From contig NC_053389.1 of the NCBI RefSeq assembly GCF_905171765.1, positions 400,444,645 to 400,508,644 of the forward strand: a stretch of 64,000 bases of DNA, in the 5' to 3' direction. The notes beneath the pieces were generated by a model. That model did not search any database and was not told the DNA's origin. It saw only the letters and a program-made list of their open reading frames with translations. The translations under genes and the position numbers were made by a program. This DNA is from Bufo bufo (lineage: Eukaryota > Chordata > Amphibia > Anura > Bufonidae). Numbering within the stretch: the stretch's first letter is position 1; every line of letters begins with the position of its first letter. Below are positions 1-10,262 of the stretch, one piece after another.

Positions 1-750
1 ACTCTTGGCATTCTCTTGATGAGCTTCAAGAGGTAGTCCCCTGAAATGGTCTTCCAACAGTCTTGAAGGAGTTCCCAGAGATGCTTAGCACTTGTTGGCC
101 CTTTTGCCTTCACTCTGCGGTCCAGTTCACCCCAAGCCATCTCGATTGGGTTCAGGTCCGGTGACTGTGGAGGCCAGGTTATCTGGCGCAGCTCCCCATC
201 ACTCTCCTTCATGGTCAAATAGCCCTTACTTTCAAAGTTTTCCCAATTTTTTGGCTGACTGACTAAACTTCATTTCTTAAAGTAATGATGGCCACTCGTT
301 TTTCTTTACTTACAGTAGCTGCTTTTTTCTTGCCATAATACAAATTCTAACAGTCTATTCAGTAGGACTATCAGCTGTGTATCCATCTGACTTCTCCTCA
401 ATGCCACTGATGGTCCCAACCCCATTTATAAGGCAATAAATCCCACTTATTAAACCTGACAGGGCACACCTGTGAAGTGAAAACCATTTCAGGGGACTAC
501 ATCTTGAAGCTCATCAAGAGAATGCCAAGAGTGTGCAAAGCAGTAATCAAAGCAAAAGGTGGCTACTTTAAAGAACCTAGAATATGACATATTTTCAGTT
601 GTTTCACACTTGTTTGTTATGTATATAATTCCACATGTGTTAATTCATAGTTTTGATGCCTTCAGTGTGAATCTACAATTTTCATAGTCATGAAAATAAA
701 GAAAACTCTTTGAATGAGAAGGTGTGTCCAAACTTTTGGTCTGTACTGTA
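1..750 (-). mobile_element. Tc1/mariner element, internally deleted copy
   Basis: The minus strand carries a Tc1 transposase remnant. Translating 190 back to 120 gives the catalytic-core motif SPDLNPIE, which holds the third acidic residue, and a start codon at 336-334 begins MARKKQLL. The central coding region is missing: sequence jumps from the C-terminal part (1 to about 230) to the N-terminal part (about 230-336). Bases 1-48 recur in inverted form near 484-532, so the element has long inverted ends. The right end lies at about 750 (gtctgtactgta). The left terminus is outside the window. It is a non-autonomous deletion derivative that has inserted into a PLE fragment. Confidence 0.8.
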
Positions 751-902
751 TGTTGGTTCACACAACAATGTAGTGCTTGTGTAGTGTGCCCAACATATTG
801 AAGGCCACACCCGCATTCAATAAGATAAATTACATCGTTTGACTGATATGTAATATGGTATTTTATAGCAACCATATTTGATGATATTCTATGATGAATC
901 AA
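751..902 (-). pseudogene. Penelope-like element GIY-YIG endonuclease fragment
   Basis: The minus-strand reading contains VIYLIECGCGLQYVGHTTQAL, a clear match to the GIY-YIG endonuclease core at the C-terminus of PLE reverse transcriptases (cysteine pair, then Y-V-G-x-T). Only about 50 codons remain. The downstream part is cut off by the Tc1 element ending at 750. It is a separate and more diverged copy than the PLE at 4.3-10.7 kb. PLEs are retroelements in which this domain nicks target DNA. Confidence 0.75.
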
Positions 903-1892
903 TAATTATGTTATTGACGGCAGAGGATAAGCGCAGCTATTTTGGATATCACAATTTCAATATCAAACAGCACCACATATGAGGCGCTGCCTTCCGTCTC
1001 TTTCTTTTCTTACCTACATCTTTACAAGCCAGCTGATGGTCCTCCATAAAGTAATAGAGCTGCAACTGTAATTTTTTGTTCCTTTATTTTCTGTATTGAT
1101 TTTATTGTAATTTAAGACCGGCCCAGTGGAGGTACGGTAATTACCATGCATACTTTTTTTTTTTTACTCTTTCCCGACCGCCTATTGACTATACATGTCT
1201 GGGCAGTTGTCATTCAACTCTGTATGGACATCTTAAAACGTCTGTCCTGAGATTGCAGCTGCACACTAATGGTGCAGCTGCAGGAGCAGGAGCCAGCTGT
1301 CAGTGACAGTCATGCCCCCCATAGAGAAGGCAGGGATGGTTTGTCCTGAGATTGCAGCTGCACACTAAAAGGTTGAACAGCCTTGTACAACTTATCTAGG
1401 GGCGGAATTCCTCTGTAACTGGGGCTGTCCTGAGATTGCAGCTGCACACTAATGGTGCAGCTGCAGGAGCAGGAGCCGGCTGTCAGTGACAGTCATGCCC
1501 CCCATAGAGAAGGCAGGGATGGTTTGTCACTTCCCCTACCTTCTCCATGGCTCTATGCGCAGCGTTGAACGAGTCAAATGATTGCCGGGGGCTAAGAGTC
1601 TCCGAGAGCTGCTAGTAGATTCAGATCAGGTCTGCAGTGAAGTTGAACAGCCTTGTACAACTTATCTAGGGGCTGTATTCCTCTGTAACTGGAGCTATTA
1701 TTGTCTTCCCCAGTTAACAGAAGAATCAGCAATAAAAAGAAGTAAAGTCAAATGTCCCTTAAAAGGTCTTGTATGATCGTATGGGGGACTCAAAGTTTAA
1801 AATAAAGCACTATGCATCCCAAAAAAAGCCACAAAAATATTAAAATAAGTAAATGTAAAAAAGTTATGGCTTATGTTGCATGTACTTTAAAA
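903..1892. other. Unassigned sequence with a partial tandem duplication
   Basis: No gene is recognisable. A block of about 100 bp starting tgtcctgagattgcagctgc occurs at about 1243-1343 and again at about 1426-1528. A second shared block (cagccttgtacaacttatct) occurs near 1380 and near 1650. This is an imperfect segmental duplication with a unit of roughly 180-270 bp. The short open frame at 1582-1776 crosses the repeat and resembles no protein family. Confidence 0.5.
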
Positions 1893-2740
1893 AAATGCTT
1901 CACCCACTAAAGCAGCAGCCACTGAAAAACCAACCCACCAGCATGATGTCACCACCACCATCGTTCAATGTACGAATGGTATTGGGCTGTGCCTGGTTTC
2001 CTCCAAAAATGATGCTTAAAAATTAGGCCAAAAAGTTCAATCTTGGTTTCATCAGACCAGAATTTTTTTTTCTTACAGTCTGAGAATCCTTTAGGTTCAT
2101 TTTTGCAAACATTCATATGGACTTCTTTCTTGTCACTCTGGCCATAAAGCCCAGCTTAGTCGAATGTTGCAGTGATGGTTGATCTTCTATATGTTTCTCC
2201 CATTTCCACATCTTTGGAGCTCAGCCAGAGTGACCATTCAGTACTTGTTCACTACACTTACAAAGGCCCTTCTCCCTTTATAACTTAGTTTGGTGAGGCT
2301 GCCAGGAGAGTCTTGGTTGTTTTTCTTTTTTTTTGCTTCTTCCACTTACAATTATGAAGGCCACTGTGCTACTGGGAGCTTTCAGTGCAGCAGAATTTTT
2401 CTTGTACCCTTCTCCAGATCTGTGCTTCCACACAATCATGTTTCTGGACTATACAGGCTGTTCTTTCCTCCTCATGGTTTGTTGTTTGCTCTGGTATGCA
2501 CTGTCAGCTTTGAGACCTTATATAGACAGGGGTTCATCTTTCCATATCATGTCTAGTCAACAGAATTTACCATAGGCGGACTCCAATTAACGTAAACAGA
2601 AACATCTCAAAGCTGATCAAGAGATAGCAAATATCTCAATACTTACAGCATGTCCATGCAAAATGTATTTTTACTTTTTTATAATTTTGCAAATATTTCT
2701 AATTATATTTTCATTTATTTTTTCATTAATGGGGATTTAG
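1893..2740 (-). mobile_element. Degenerate Tc1/mariner relic
   Basis: The nucleotide pattern matches a Tc1 element read on the minus strand. Landmarks are the caccagcatgatgtcaccac and gtttcatcagaccag stretches of the transposase core, the cccttctccagatctgtgct N-terminal stretch, and a flank with gaccttatatagacagg. No long frame survives and short indels are common, so this is an old dead copy. The plus-strand frames at 2290-2575 are antisense artefacts. Confidence 0.7.
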
Positions 2741-2769
2741 TGCATATTGATGGCAGAAAACTTGTGAAA

Positions 2770-2969
2770 ACAGATAAATGCCGGATCCGTTTTTCCGGAT
2801 GACACCGGAGAGACGGATCCGGCATTTCAATGCATTTTTCAGACGGATCAGGATCCTGATCCGTCTGACAAATGCCATCCGTTTGCATACGTTTTGACGG
2901 ATCCGGCAGGCAGTTCCAGCGACGGAACTGCCTGCCGTAATCCTCTATTGCAAGTGTGAAAGTACCCTA
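2770..2969. mobile_element. MITE remnant of the TTA-duplication family, right end present
   Basis: The right end reads gcaagtgtgaaagtaccc followed by taa. This is the terminus shared with the elements at 6516-7003, 7575-8072 and 54034-54095. The interior is built from repeated ggatccg/cggatcc palindromic words. The left terminus is missing, so the copy is truncated. Those relatives show a 3-bp TTA duplication and GGC-type ends, which suggests PIF/Harbinger-like mobilisation (inference). Confidence 0.65.
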
Positions 2970-2972
2970 AGA

Positions 2973-3494
2973 ATGAGATATCATAAAAGCTCCTGTGGGT
3001 ATAATTCATAGGTGTCCCAATTCCTTTGTGCATATAGTGTATGTGTATCACATTTTGAGCTATCAGGCAAGTTTTCTGTATGAAGTTTGTGAAATGCTAT
3101 GGAAATGTGCAGCACTAACAGAAATGCATTCTTAATATGTCATAGAGACATCAAAAGTTTAGATCCATGGGGGTCTGAGCACCAAGCTTGATCAGAATTT
3201 TTTTAAGGGGTGTTCCACTTGACCCAATATAAAGTCAAAAGGAAAAAAAAAACGATTATCACAATTTTTCATCCTCTGTTTAGCTTGCATAATGTTGTAA
3301 ATCCCTTGTTTACACAGGGCAGAGTGCTGTTCACAAATGAGAATTTAAGGTGCTGCATGAAAGATGTGATCATCGGGCAAGTGAACATCTTGCTAGGGTG
3401 TTGTGTGATCGCCAGCACCTTTACACGGGCCATTCATTGGAGCATTTGTTCTAATGCTTGTTCCCAGTTATTGGTCAGATTATCAGCCAAAGTG
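2973..3494. other. Stretch without recognisable features
   Basis: AT-rich sequence. The frame at 3210-3503 (97 codons) has no recognisable domain, begins in a low-complexity run and runs into the adjacent hairpin MITE, so I do not call it a gene. Confidence 0.4.
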
Positions 3495-3735
3495 AGGGTA
3501 TGACCACGCAGTGTGGTCATAATGCCACTGCAATGCGGCCGCACTGCAGTTTAGTACATTGTGGCCGTACGAGCCATAGCGGGCTCCAATTAACTAATTA
3601 GGACTTCACTGTTTAGTCTGTCTGCATTGTTAATGGCTACGCAGTACCTGCAATACTGCGTGGCTATTAACAATGCAGACTGACTAAACTATGCAGTTGT
3701 AAATAATTAACTGGAGTCAACTGCAGCTCTGGAAC
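3495..3735. mobile_element. Foldback MITE, hairpin family copy 1
   Basis: A long imperfect palindrome: tttagtctgtctgcattgtt (about 3612) is mirrored by aacaatgcagactgactaaa (about 3669), with a short centre at about 3650. The outer parts include gaccacgcagtgtggtc. A second copy of the same design lies at 54,906-55,146. There is no coding capacity. I cannot fix the exact ends. Confidence 0.65.
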
Positions 3736-3959
3736 ACTAGGCAATGTAAAGCGATGAGAACCATATAAAGCCTGCCAACTTTCAGATAGTCTGTAAAAAG
3801 GAGCAGATACTAAGCTTCCTTACAACGGTGTTTGTTTTGTGTCTTTGACATTTAAAGGTCACTAACTTAAAAAAAATTTTTTTTTATATGTCATAGAGTC
3901 ATATCAAAAGTTTAGATCGGTGGGGGTCTGAATGCTGAGACCCCCACCAATCCCTAGAA

Positions 3960-4309
3960 ATAGGGGAGAGAAGCAAGATCATAGTGTTCTTCTTTGTAGA
4001 AAGAAAGCGGGCGGCACTCACCATCGTGAAGATATAAGATATTCCTTTATTGCTACATCAAGCAAAACACGCAACACCGGAGCTAGGAGTCACTTCCCTG
4101 CACACTGGATGCAGCGACGGCCGTTTCACGAAATATGCGCTTCGTCAGGCTGCTACAGGTATATGCACCTGCACTCCACCTCTTAAAGCACTTCACGTCA
4201 AAGCATCAGCTGTGCAATCAGTGGCGCTCTCCTGGTGCTAATACACATTGGTTACAATTAAGAACAAATAGCTACATTTAACATATTTGTCACAGAGCAT
4301 TTATATAAG
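3960..4309 (-). mobile_element. Penelope-like element, 3' non-coding region
   Basis: This lies directly downstream (minus strand) of the GIY-YIG reading frame that stops at 4310. It is the 3' region of the same PLE and contains the hammerhead-like motif annotated separately. Known PLEs carry such ribozymes in their terminal repeats. The exact 3' terminus is unclear; similarity to the coding element cannot be followed past about 3,960 by eye. Confidence 0.6.
4111..4153 (-). ncRNA. Hammerhead ribozyme-like motif (type I, short stem III)
   Basis: On the minus strand, in order: GCAGC (4153-4149), CTGACGA (4148-4142, matching the CUGANGA core), a short stem II region, GAAAC (4127-4123), a GGCC loop, GTC (4118-4116), GCTGC (4115-4111). 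GCAGC and GCTGC pair perfectly over 5 bp as stem I. A-C and G-U on either side of GGCC close a very short stem III. The predicted cut is just after GTC. The weak point is stem II, which pairs poorly in this copy, so activity may be lost. Location in the 3' region of a PLE agrees with the known presence of hammerheads in PLEs. Confidence 0.65.
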
Positions 4310-5032
4310 TTACAACAGAACACTGTAATCCAGTCTATCATTCAGGCCTGAGTTTCCTGTTGCCTGCGTCCGCAATATCCATCGCGCTTCACACTGCAAC
4401 AACTGGCGATGTCTATCTCCTCCATTCAAAGGAGGAGGGACGGACTCAATCCCTGCAAATCTTAATGAACTTGCATCTCCAGCGTGCACTTCCCTAAAAT
4501 GTTCAATGAGTCTGGGGGATCCCTTCCCTGTGTCAACTGAACTCAAATGTTCTCTAACACGTTCATACATGCAGTGAATTGTTTTGCCAATATAAAATCG
4601 TCCACAACCGCAGGTCACCATGTACACAACATATGTGCTGCGGCAGTTCATAAAGCTGCGGACTCTATAGTTCAAACCAGCCACCCTGATGAACTTGGAC
4701 TGAGAGTTCCGTCTACACAGGGTACAACCCCCACATCTAAAACTTCCTACTGGGATATTCCTAGTGAGCCAAGTGGTATTTGGGGTAGTGACAAATCTGC
4801 TTCTCACTATTTTATCCTTTATGGTATGTCACCTTCTGAAAGAAATACAGGGCTTATTGTAAGTGATCATTGCTAGGGATGGATCCCTCTCCAAGATATT
4901 CCAATTACAAAAAATGACTAACCATATTTTTTCAGCCGTCGGGCTAAAACTAAAGGTAAAAGTAAACCTGTCCATTTCTTTGTCCTCTTTCCCATGCCCC
5001 TTACTCGTCAAATTGTTTATTATTACCTCTCG
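4310..5032 (-). pseudogene. Penelope-like element, C-terminal linker and GIY-YIG endonuclease
   Basis: The frame runs from about 5032 down to the stop at 4310 with one in-frame TGA at 4831-4829. Past that stop the same frame holds a C-x2-C-x2-C pattern (CGGCTLC), then VVYMVTCGCGRFYIGKT, the GIY-YIG core, then an R-x3-H-type segment and a conserved E (QCEARWILRTQ). The linker upstream (FCNWNILERDPSLA) matches the region between RT and endonuclease in PLEs. The N-terminal RT part resumes at 10,262, beyond an insertion. With one stop here and one in the RT, it is dead but not old. Confidence 0.85.
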
Positions 5033-5167
5033 GTTGTCACGACCTATGTAGGGTGACCACATTTCCAAACTGCCATTCAGGGACACCCGCCCCAGCCCCC
5101 CCGCACCCATGTCCACTCCCCAAAAAATATGATTTTTGATACTTTTTTTAAAAAATTAAGTCACTTA

Positions 5168-6025
5168 GTGATCAGTTGATGCTACTGTGCCCCATCAGAT
5201 GCTGCCAGTGTGCCAATCAGTTGATGCTACTGTGCCCCATCAGATGCTGCCAGTGTGCCGATCAATTGATGCTACTGTGCCCCATCAGATGCTGCCAGTG
5301 TGCCGATCAATTGATGCTACTGTGCCCCATCAGATGCTGCCAGTGTGCCCATGAATTGTCGCAAACTGTGCCTCATCAGATGCTGCCAGTGTGCCTATCA
5401 ATTGCCGCTACTGTGCCCATCAGATCAGATGCTGCTAGTGTGTCAATTAATTGTCACTACTGTGCCCCATCAAATGCTGCCAGTGTGCTAATGAATTGTC
5501 GCTACTGTGCCCCCATCAGATGCTGCCAGTGTGCCCATGAATTGTCGCTACTGTGCCCCATCAAATGCCAGTGTGCCCATAAATTGTTGCTAGGCACAGT
5601 AGCAACAATTCATGGGCACACTGGCATTTGATGGGGCACAGTAGTGACAATTTACGTGCACACTGGCATTTGATGGGGCACAGTAGCGACAATTCATGGG
5701 AACACTGGCAGCATCTGATGGGGGCACAGTAGCGACAATTCATTAGCACACTGGCAGCATCTGATGGGGGGCACAGTAGCGACAATTCATGGGCACACTG
5801 GCATTTGATGGGGCACAGTCCATCAAATGCCAGTGTGCCCATGAATTGTCGCTACTGTGCCCCCATCAGATGCTGCCAGTGTGCCCATGAATTGTCGCTA
5901 TTGTGCCCCATCAAATGCCAGTGTGCCCATAAATTGTCGCTACTGTGCGCCATCAAATGCCAGTGTGCCCATAGATTGTCGCTACTGTGCCCCATCAGAT
6001 GCTGCCACCCAGTGTCAATTGCCCC
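5168..6025. repeat. Minisatellite of about 40-50 bp units with two orientation switches
   Basis: Units contain gatgctgccagtgtgcc and ctactgtgccccatca. Orientation is forward from about 5168 to 5590, reversed from about 5590 to 5820, and forward again from about 5820 to 6020, giving large palindromes centred near 5590 and 5820. The frames here (5176-5631, 5561-5842, 5805-6384) are periodic artefacts rich in Cys and Pro, not proteins. Confidence 0.85.
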
Positions 6026-6192
6026 TATTTGCTCACCTTTTGGAGTCATATAATGGAGATGGAGTGACTGTCTCCTCGTCTGGTCACTGGTGGTGGTGGA
6101 GCAGGGCAGGGCAGTCTTGCGCCGGTGTTCTTCCAGTCAGGACTCGAGGACGCACTGGCGTCTGGCAGCCGGTGGGACACGTGGTCACCCTA

Positions 6193-6475
6193 ATGCAGAC
6201 CCATTCACTTGAACGGGTCCGCAATCGCGGAGATGCGGAACGAAAGCACAGATCGGAACCCCACAGAAGCATTACGGAGTGTTTCAGTGGCGTTTCTGTC
6301 GGTGCCTCTGCACCGCAAAAAAAAATAGAACTTGTTCTATTTTTTGCGGTGTGGATGGATCACAGTCCCATTCAAGTTGAATAGGTCTTGATCCATCCCG
6401 GGGGGGGGACCGCAAATTGCGGTCCCCAATGCATGGAACAGATGCACAACGTTCGTGTGCAAGAGGCCCTATGTG
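6193..6475. mobile_element. MITE fragment ending in the cgtgtgcaagaggcc terminus
   Basis: The right end reads gttcgtgtgcaagaggcccta, and the interior holds inverted words such as aaaatagaacttgttctatt and gggaccgcaaattgcggtcc. The left end is missing and abuts the internal hAT terminus at 6192. No coding capacity. Confidence 0.5.
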
Positions 6476-6515
6476 CAATTTCAGTGCAGATTTCTTGCAG
6501 ATTTTCTGCCGCTTA

Positions 6516-7003
6516 GGCCTGTTTCACACTTGCGTTCTGGCATTCCGGTCATCAGATCCGGCAGAGGATCTCAAAACTGGGCCAAAACGGTTCTGTATTG
6601 TCCCCATTGACAAAGAATGAGGACAAAACTGACCAGTATGCCTTCCGTTCCATTTTGTTAAGTTTTTTTTGACTGGACACAAAACCCGCTGCGGTTTTGG
6701 GTCCGGTCTGCGAATCGGAACAAACCGGATCCAGCAGCAAAATCAATGTAAGCCAATGATGCCAGATCTTTTTTTTTTTTGGATCTGAAAAAAAAAAACG
6801 GAAGAAGATGATCTGTCACCCATTGACTTACAATGAGTATAGTCCTGGGTCCCGTTTGTTCCATTTCAGTGTAACATAAACGCATCGCAACGGAATGGAC
6901 ACGTCCGAATGTATTAACATCAAACTGAACCGTTTTGGTCCGGCTTTGAGATCCTCTGCCTGAACTCAAAACCGGAAACCAAAACGCAAGTGTGAAACAG
7001 GCC
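6516..7003. mobile_element. MITE with TTA target duplication
   Basis: Terminal inverted repeats GGCCTGTTTCACACTTGCGTT and its mirror at 6983-7003 are flanked by tta at 6513-6515 and 7004-7006. The second arm also mirrors gagatcctctgcc. It is non-coding. A 3-bp TTA/TWA duplication with GG-starting ends fits PIF/Harbinger-type mobilisation (inference, as no transposase is present). Confidence 0.8.
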
Positions 7004-7224
7004 TTATGGAAAGCAGACAATCGCCTTTTTGGTTCAAAGGTCCAGTTGGGCGTCTTGGTGCCCAGCACATGCTGGATTTGGCACTTTCAAATTTTTTTAT
7101 TTTCTGTCCCCCATACCAGAACGGAAATGAAAATAAAATGCTCTGCTCCTCCCCGTACTGCATAGCGCACGGGGAATAGGAAACACCATTCACGAGCAGA
7201 GGAGAGATCTGCACAGAATTCAGG

Positions 7225-7372
7225 GCACCGGCTTAGTTGCCCATAGCAACCAATCAGATTCCACCTTTCATTTTCCAAAGGAGCTCTGAAAAATGAAAGG
7301 TGGCATCTGATTGGTTGCTAGGGGCAACTAAGCCAGTTCTACTTTGCACCAGTTTTAATAAATCTCCCCCTA
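7225..7372. mobile_element. Hairpin MITE (aaatctccccc end)
   Basis: The arms caaccaatcagattccacct (about 7248) and aggtggcatctgattggttg (about 7299) are inverted copies, and ctttcattttccaaaggagctctgaa forms the central hairpin. The right end reads ttttaataaatctccccct. The left terminus looks truncated. Confidence 0.7.
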
Positions 7373-7574
7373 TGTTGCAAAATTGCCACAGGTGCTCAGG
7401 TTTCGCTCTTTTGCAATGCATTGTGTGAAATCTGTAACATTGGTGAAAAACCATGCATCAGAACAGAGAAAAAAGCGTCATAGTGAACAGAGTCGTAGAT
7501 TATTTCCTGTCATACAGGTACTTTCAGCGGCCTTCTCCCATCCAGGCTGGGGGCTGAAGTGGCACAAAAGCTTA

Positions 7575-8072
7575 GGCTACTTTCACACTTGCGGCAGAGG
7601 GATCCGGCAAGCAGTTCTGTCGTCGGAACTTCCTGCCGGATCCGGCAATCTGCATGCAAACGGACAGCATTTGTAGAGGGATCCGGATGAGGATCCATCT
7701 CACAATTACATTGCAAGAACGGATCCGTCTGTCATACGGATAAACTGATCCGTTTCTATTTATTTTTTTTCACATTTTTAAAGGTCTGCGCATGCGCACA
7801 CCGGCATTGCAGTATTTTTAATGCCAGATCCGGCACTAATACATTTCAATATAAATGAATGCCGTATCCGGCATCTGATCCGAAATTTTGGACGGAGATA
7901 ATACCAGAGCATTTCCTCCGTCCAAAACGCCGTTCAGTAACTGAAGACATCCTAAATGGATTTCTCTCCATTCAGAATGCATGGGGATAAAACTGATCAG
8001 TTCTTTTCCGGTATAGAGCCCCTAGGACGGAACTCAGTGCCGGAAAAGAATATTGCTAGTGTGAAAGTACCC
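7575..8072. mobile_element. MITE, TTA-duplication family
   Basis: It starts GGCTACTTTCACACTTGCG after tta (7572-7574) and ends GCTAGTGTGAAAGTACCC before tca, so the duplication has one mismatch. The interior is rich in ggatccg and atccgg words like 2770-2969. It is nested in the 4.0-kb hAT. Confidence 0.75.
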
Positions 8073-8395
8073 TCAAAGGGCAGGTGTGCGACTGCACCAA
8101 GGAGCTGACCAACACTTTAGTAAGCGATCAGAGATGTGACCCGTGATGTGCCAGGTAGCGGCGCTCTATAGGCTTGTAACGCGTGCACCCCACGGTGTGG
8201 GTGACTACCTGGCAGTACAAGTCACGTGACATCAGAAATAAAAACTGCACAACCCTGGCACATAATGCACACACTGACTGCAATCTACAGAACGGATCAG
8301 ATCAGCCACTGCTCAAGTCTAAAGTTTTGCATAGTATTCCCCATATCTAGGACTGAGCATAGCTTAGTAGATTTGCAACCATGTATATACAGGAC

Positions 8396-8900
8396 CTCTG
8401 ACGTCATACCACCGCAGACTATAGAAATCCCCCTGTATATAAAGCACCTCTGACGTCATACCACCGCAGACTATAGAAATTCCCATGCAGCGCCCTGACT
8501 ACCTATGTTGCATCAGTGCAGCGCAGAGGTAGGTAGCTCTCACCAGCTTGGTAGCTCTGTAGGGGCCTGGGCCTATGATGCGGTGCTCCATGTCCCCGGC
8601 CCGGTCGCCTCTCCCCGGTGTTGCTGTGTCTCCAGGAGACGGGCACAGTTTGAATCTTGTACCTGAGCGACGGCGGCCGCCTATTGGCTTTGGGGACACC
8701 ACGTGATGTCTCTGGGGAGTGAAGGAGGAGGCGGCGGGGGCGGCGCAGGGTTTTCTTCTTCTCACTTGCTGGGGCAGCTGCGTGCAGTGTGCAGGGTGTG
8801 GAGTCGGAGCCGCAGAGAGAGCGGGACATGGTGACGTCACTGGTTGCTACACGCCAAGCGGGGCAGCCGTAGCAACCAGTGATTTAGGATGAATTAATTA
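8396..8900. promoter_or_regulatory. CpG-rich promoter-like segment with CRE motifs
   Basis: A block of about 52 bp is tandemly duplicated (8396-8500) so that perfect CRE palindromes tgacgtca fall at 8399-8406 and 8451-8458; a third lies at 8832-8839. A TATA-like tatataaa lies at 8436-8443. Between 8500 and 8850 the DNA is GC- and CpG-rich, with an inverted CCAAT box (attgg, 8683-8687), an E-box cacgtg (8700-8705) and a GC-box-like ggcgggggcgg run near 8732-8742. This motif set is typical of a vertebrate CpG-island promoter, but no gene follows. It lies wholly inside the hAT element and may be a captured host promoter. Function is not shown. Confidence 0.4.
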
Positions 8901-10262
8901 CAACAGCACTGCGGCAGCAGCGGCAGTGAATGTTGCAGACTGGCAGGCAGTTGATTCCGGGACTCTCTATTGTCCCGGTTTGAAGGCTCCCGGGACACGG
9001 GACAAAAACGTAAATTACGGGACGATCCCGGGCAAACCGGGACACGTGGTCACCCTAGACCTATGGTGTGTGCTGAGACACTGTTGCTACACTTGCGGTT
9101 GCCCGCGGCAACGTGTTGCTGTGTGTGCATGCAGTGGCAGTGTCTCGGCCTTCTGGGTGATTGCCGTGACATGGTTGCCATGCATGTTGTTGCCTGCGGC
9201 AACGTGTAGCTTTCTATGCTTGTGTGTGCACTTCCCCTTTAAGTAGCTTCCTTCCCTTGTCTGTATTTGGAAGGGTTAACTCCCTTCCTAGTGTTTTAAC
9301 ACTGGGTTTATGTGTGTGTGGGTGTGGCTGCTTGGGCTATTTAGCCTCTGCTGGATGCCTGAAGCTGAGGGGGTACTCCAGCCATGGTGTATGCTGGAGC
9401 TATCCTCCTGGTCTTCATATGCCATCTCTCCAGTGATGTTCTTATGGTGTCTCATGTTTATTGCAGCTATGAATCTCCTGGGTTCTTGTGTGGTTTGTGG
9501 TGTGTGCTGTGTCCTTTTAATGTTGGTGTGGACACCAGCACTTATGCACGGGGTCCAGTCAGTGTGTTTGTGGCAGGTAAGTGTGTTACTGGTTTCACTT
9601 ACCTGACATCTCCTTATGCTGTATGTGTTCCCCCTCCTTGCAGCCTGGCCTCAGATAGAGACTCCTGTTCCTCCATGACTGGGATGAACAGGTTGTCTCC
9701 CCCCTGCTCCTAAGTGAGGGATTACCAGGGCAACTTAGGGTTTCTAGGAATCCTGAGTATGAGTCGTCCTACCATCGGGGTCCGTTCATACAGTGAGGAG
9801 TCAGAGAGAGGATTAGGGACGCGGTAGGAGGTGACCTGCTCCCTTATTACTCCTTTTGGCCAGGCTGATCCCCCTTTACCTTCTGACACCGCACGGTGGG
9901 GGGTTTCCCCTACTCCCTGCCGTGACAGTATGACCACAAGGGTGGCCCTCACTGGACAGATGGAATATGAAGACCAGGAGGATAGCTCCAGCAGAGGTTA
10001 AATTGCTGGAGTACCCCCCAGCTTCAGGCATCCAGCAGAGGTTAAATAGCCCAAGCAGCCACACCCACACACAAAAACCCAGTGTTAACAAAACACTAGG
10101 AAGGGAGGAAGTGCACACACAAGATAAGAAAGCTACACGATGTCACGGCAATCACCCAGAAGGCCGAGACACTGCCACCGCATGCACACACAGCAACACG
10201 ATGCCGCGGGCAACCGCAAGTGTAGCAACAGTGTCACAGCACACACCATAGGCCGTGACATC

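Larger units (their letters stand above)
5049..9057. mobile_element. Non-autonomous hAT element, 4.0 kb
   Basis: The ends are TAGGGTGACCAC (5049) and GTGGTCACCCTA (to 9057), a 12-bp terminal inverted repeat. They are flanked by a perfect 8-bp direct repeat gacctatg at 5041-5048 and 9058-9065, as expected for hAT integration. No transposase is visible. The cargo consists of a minisatellite, an internal copy of the right end at 6181-6192, several MITEs and a CpG-rich promoter-like segment. An unnested length cannot be given because the internal MITEs were added later. Confidence 0.85.
5033..10262. mobile_element. Element with long inverted arms (about 300 bp), inserted in the PLE and split by a hAT
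   Basis: The outer left arm (5033-5048, then 9058 to about 9436) and the right arm (about 9958-10262) are inverted copies. For example, tgttgctacacttgcggttg (from 9083) mirrors caaccgcaagtgtagcaaca (to about 10233), and the ends read gtcacgacctatgg and ccataggccgtgac. PLE sequence lies directly outside both ends. The inner spacer (about 9440-9957) has no recognisable gene. I see no clear target duplication; gtcac/gtgac at the tips might be a decayed 5-bp one. The superfamily is unknown. Confidence 0.7.

Noticed and set aside
5176..6384. Cysteine-rich frames of up to 175 codons
   Set aside because: They follow the minisatellite period and are mirrored on the other strand where the array inverts.
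8499..8840. Two overlapping minus-strand frames of about 110 codons
   Set aside because: Located in GC-rich DNA where stops are rare, in two frames at once, with no domain; better explained by a promoter-like CpG-rich segment.
9224..9713. Three overlapping plus frames with hydrophobic composition
   Set aside because: They lie in the arm and spacer of an inverted-arm element, in all frames, with no start context or domain.
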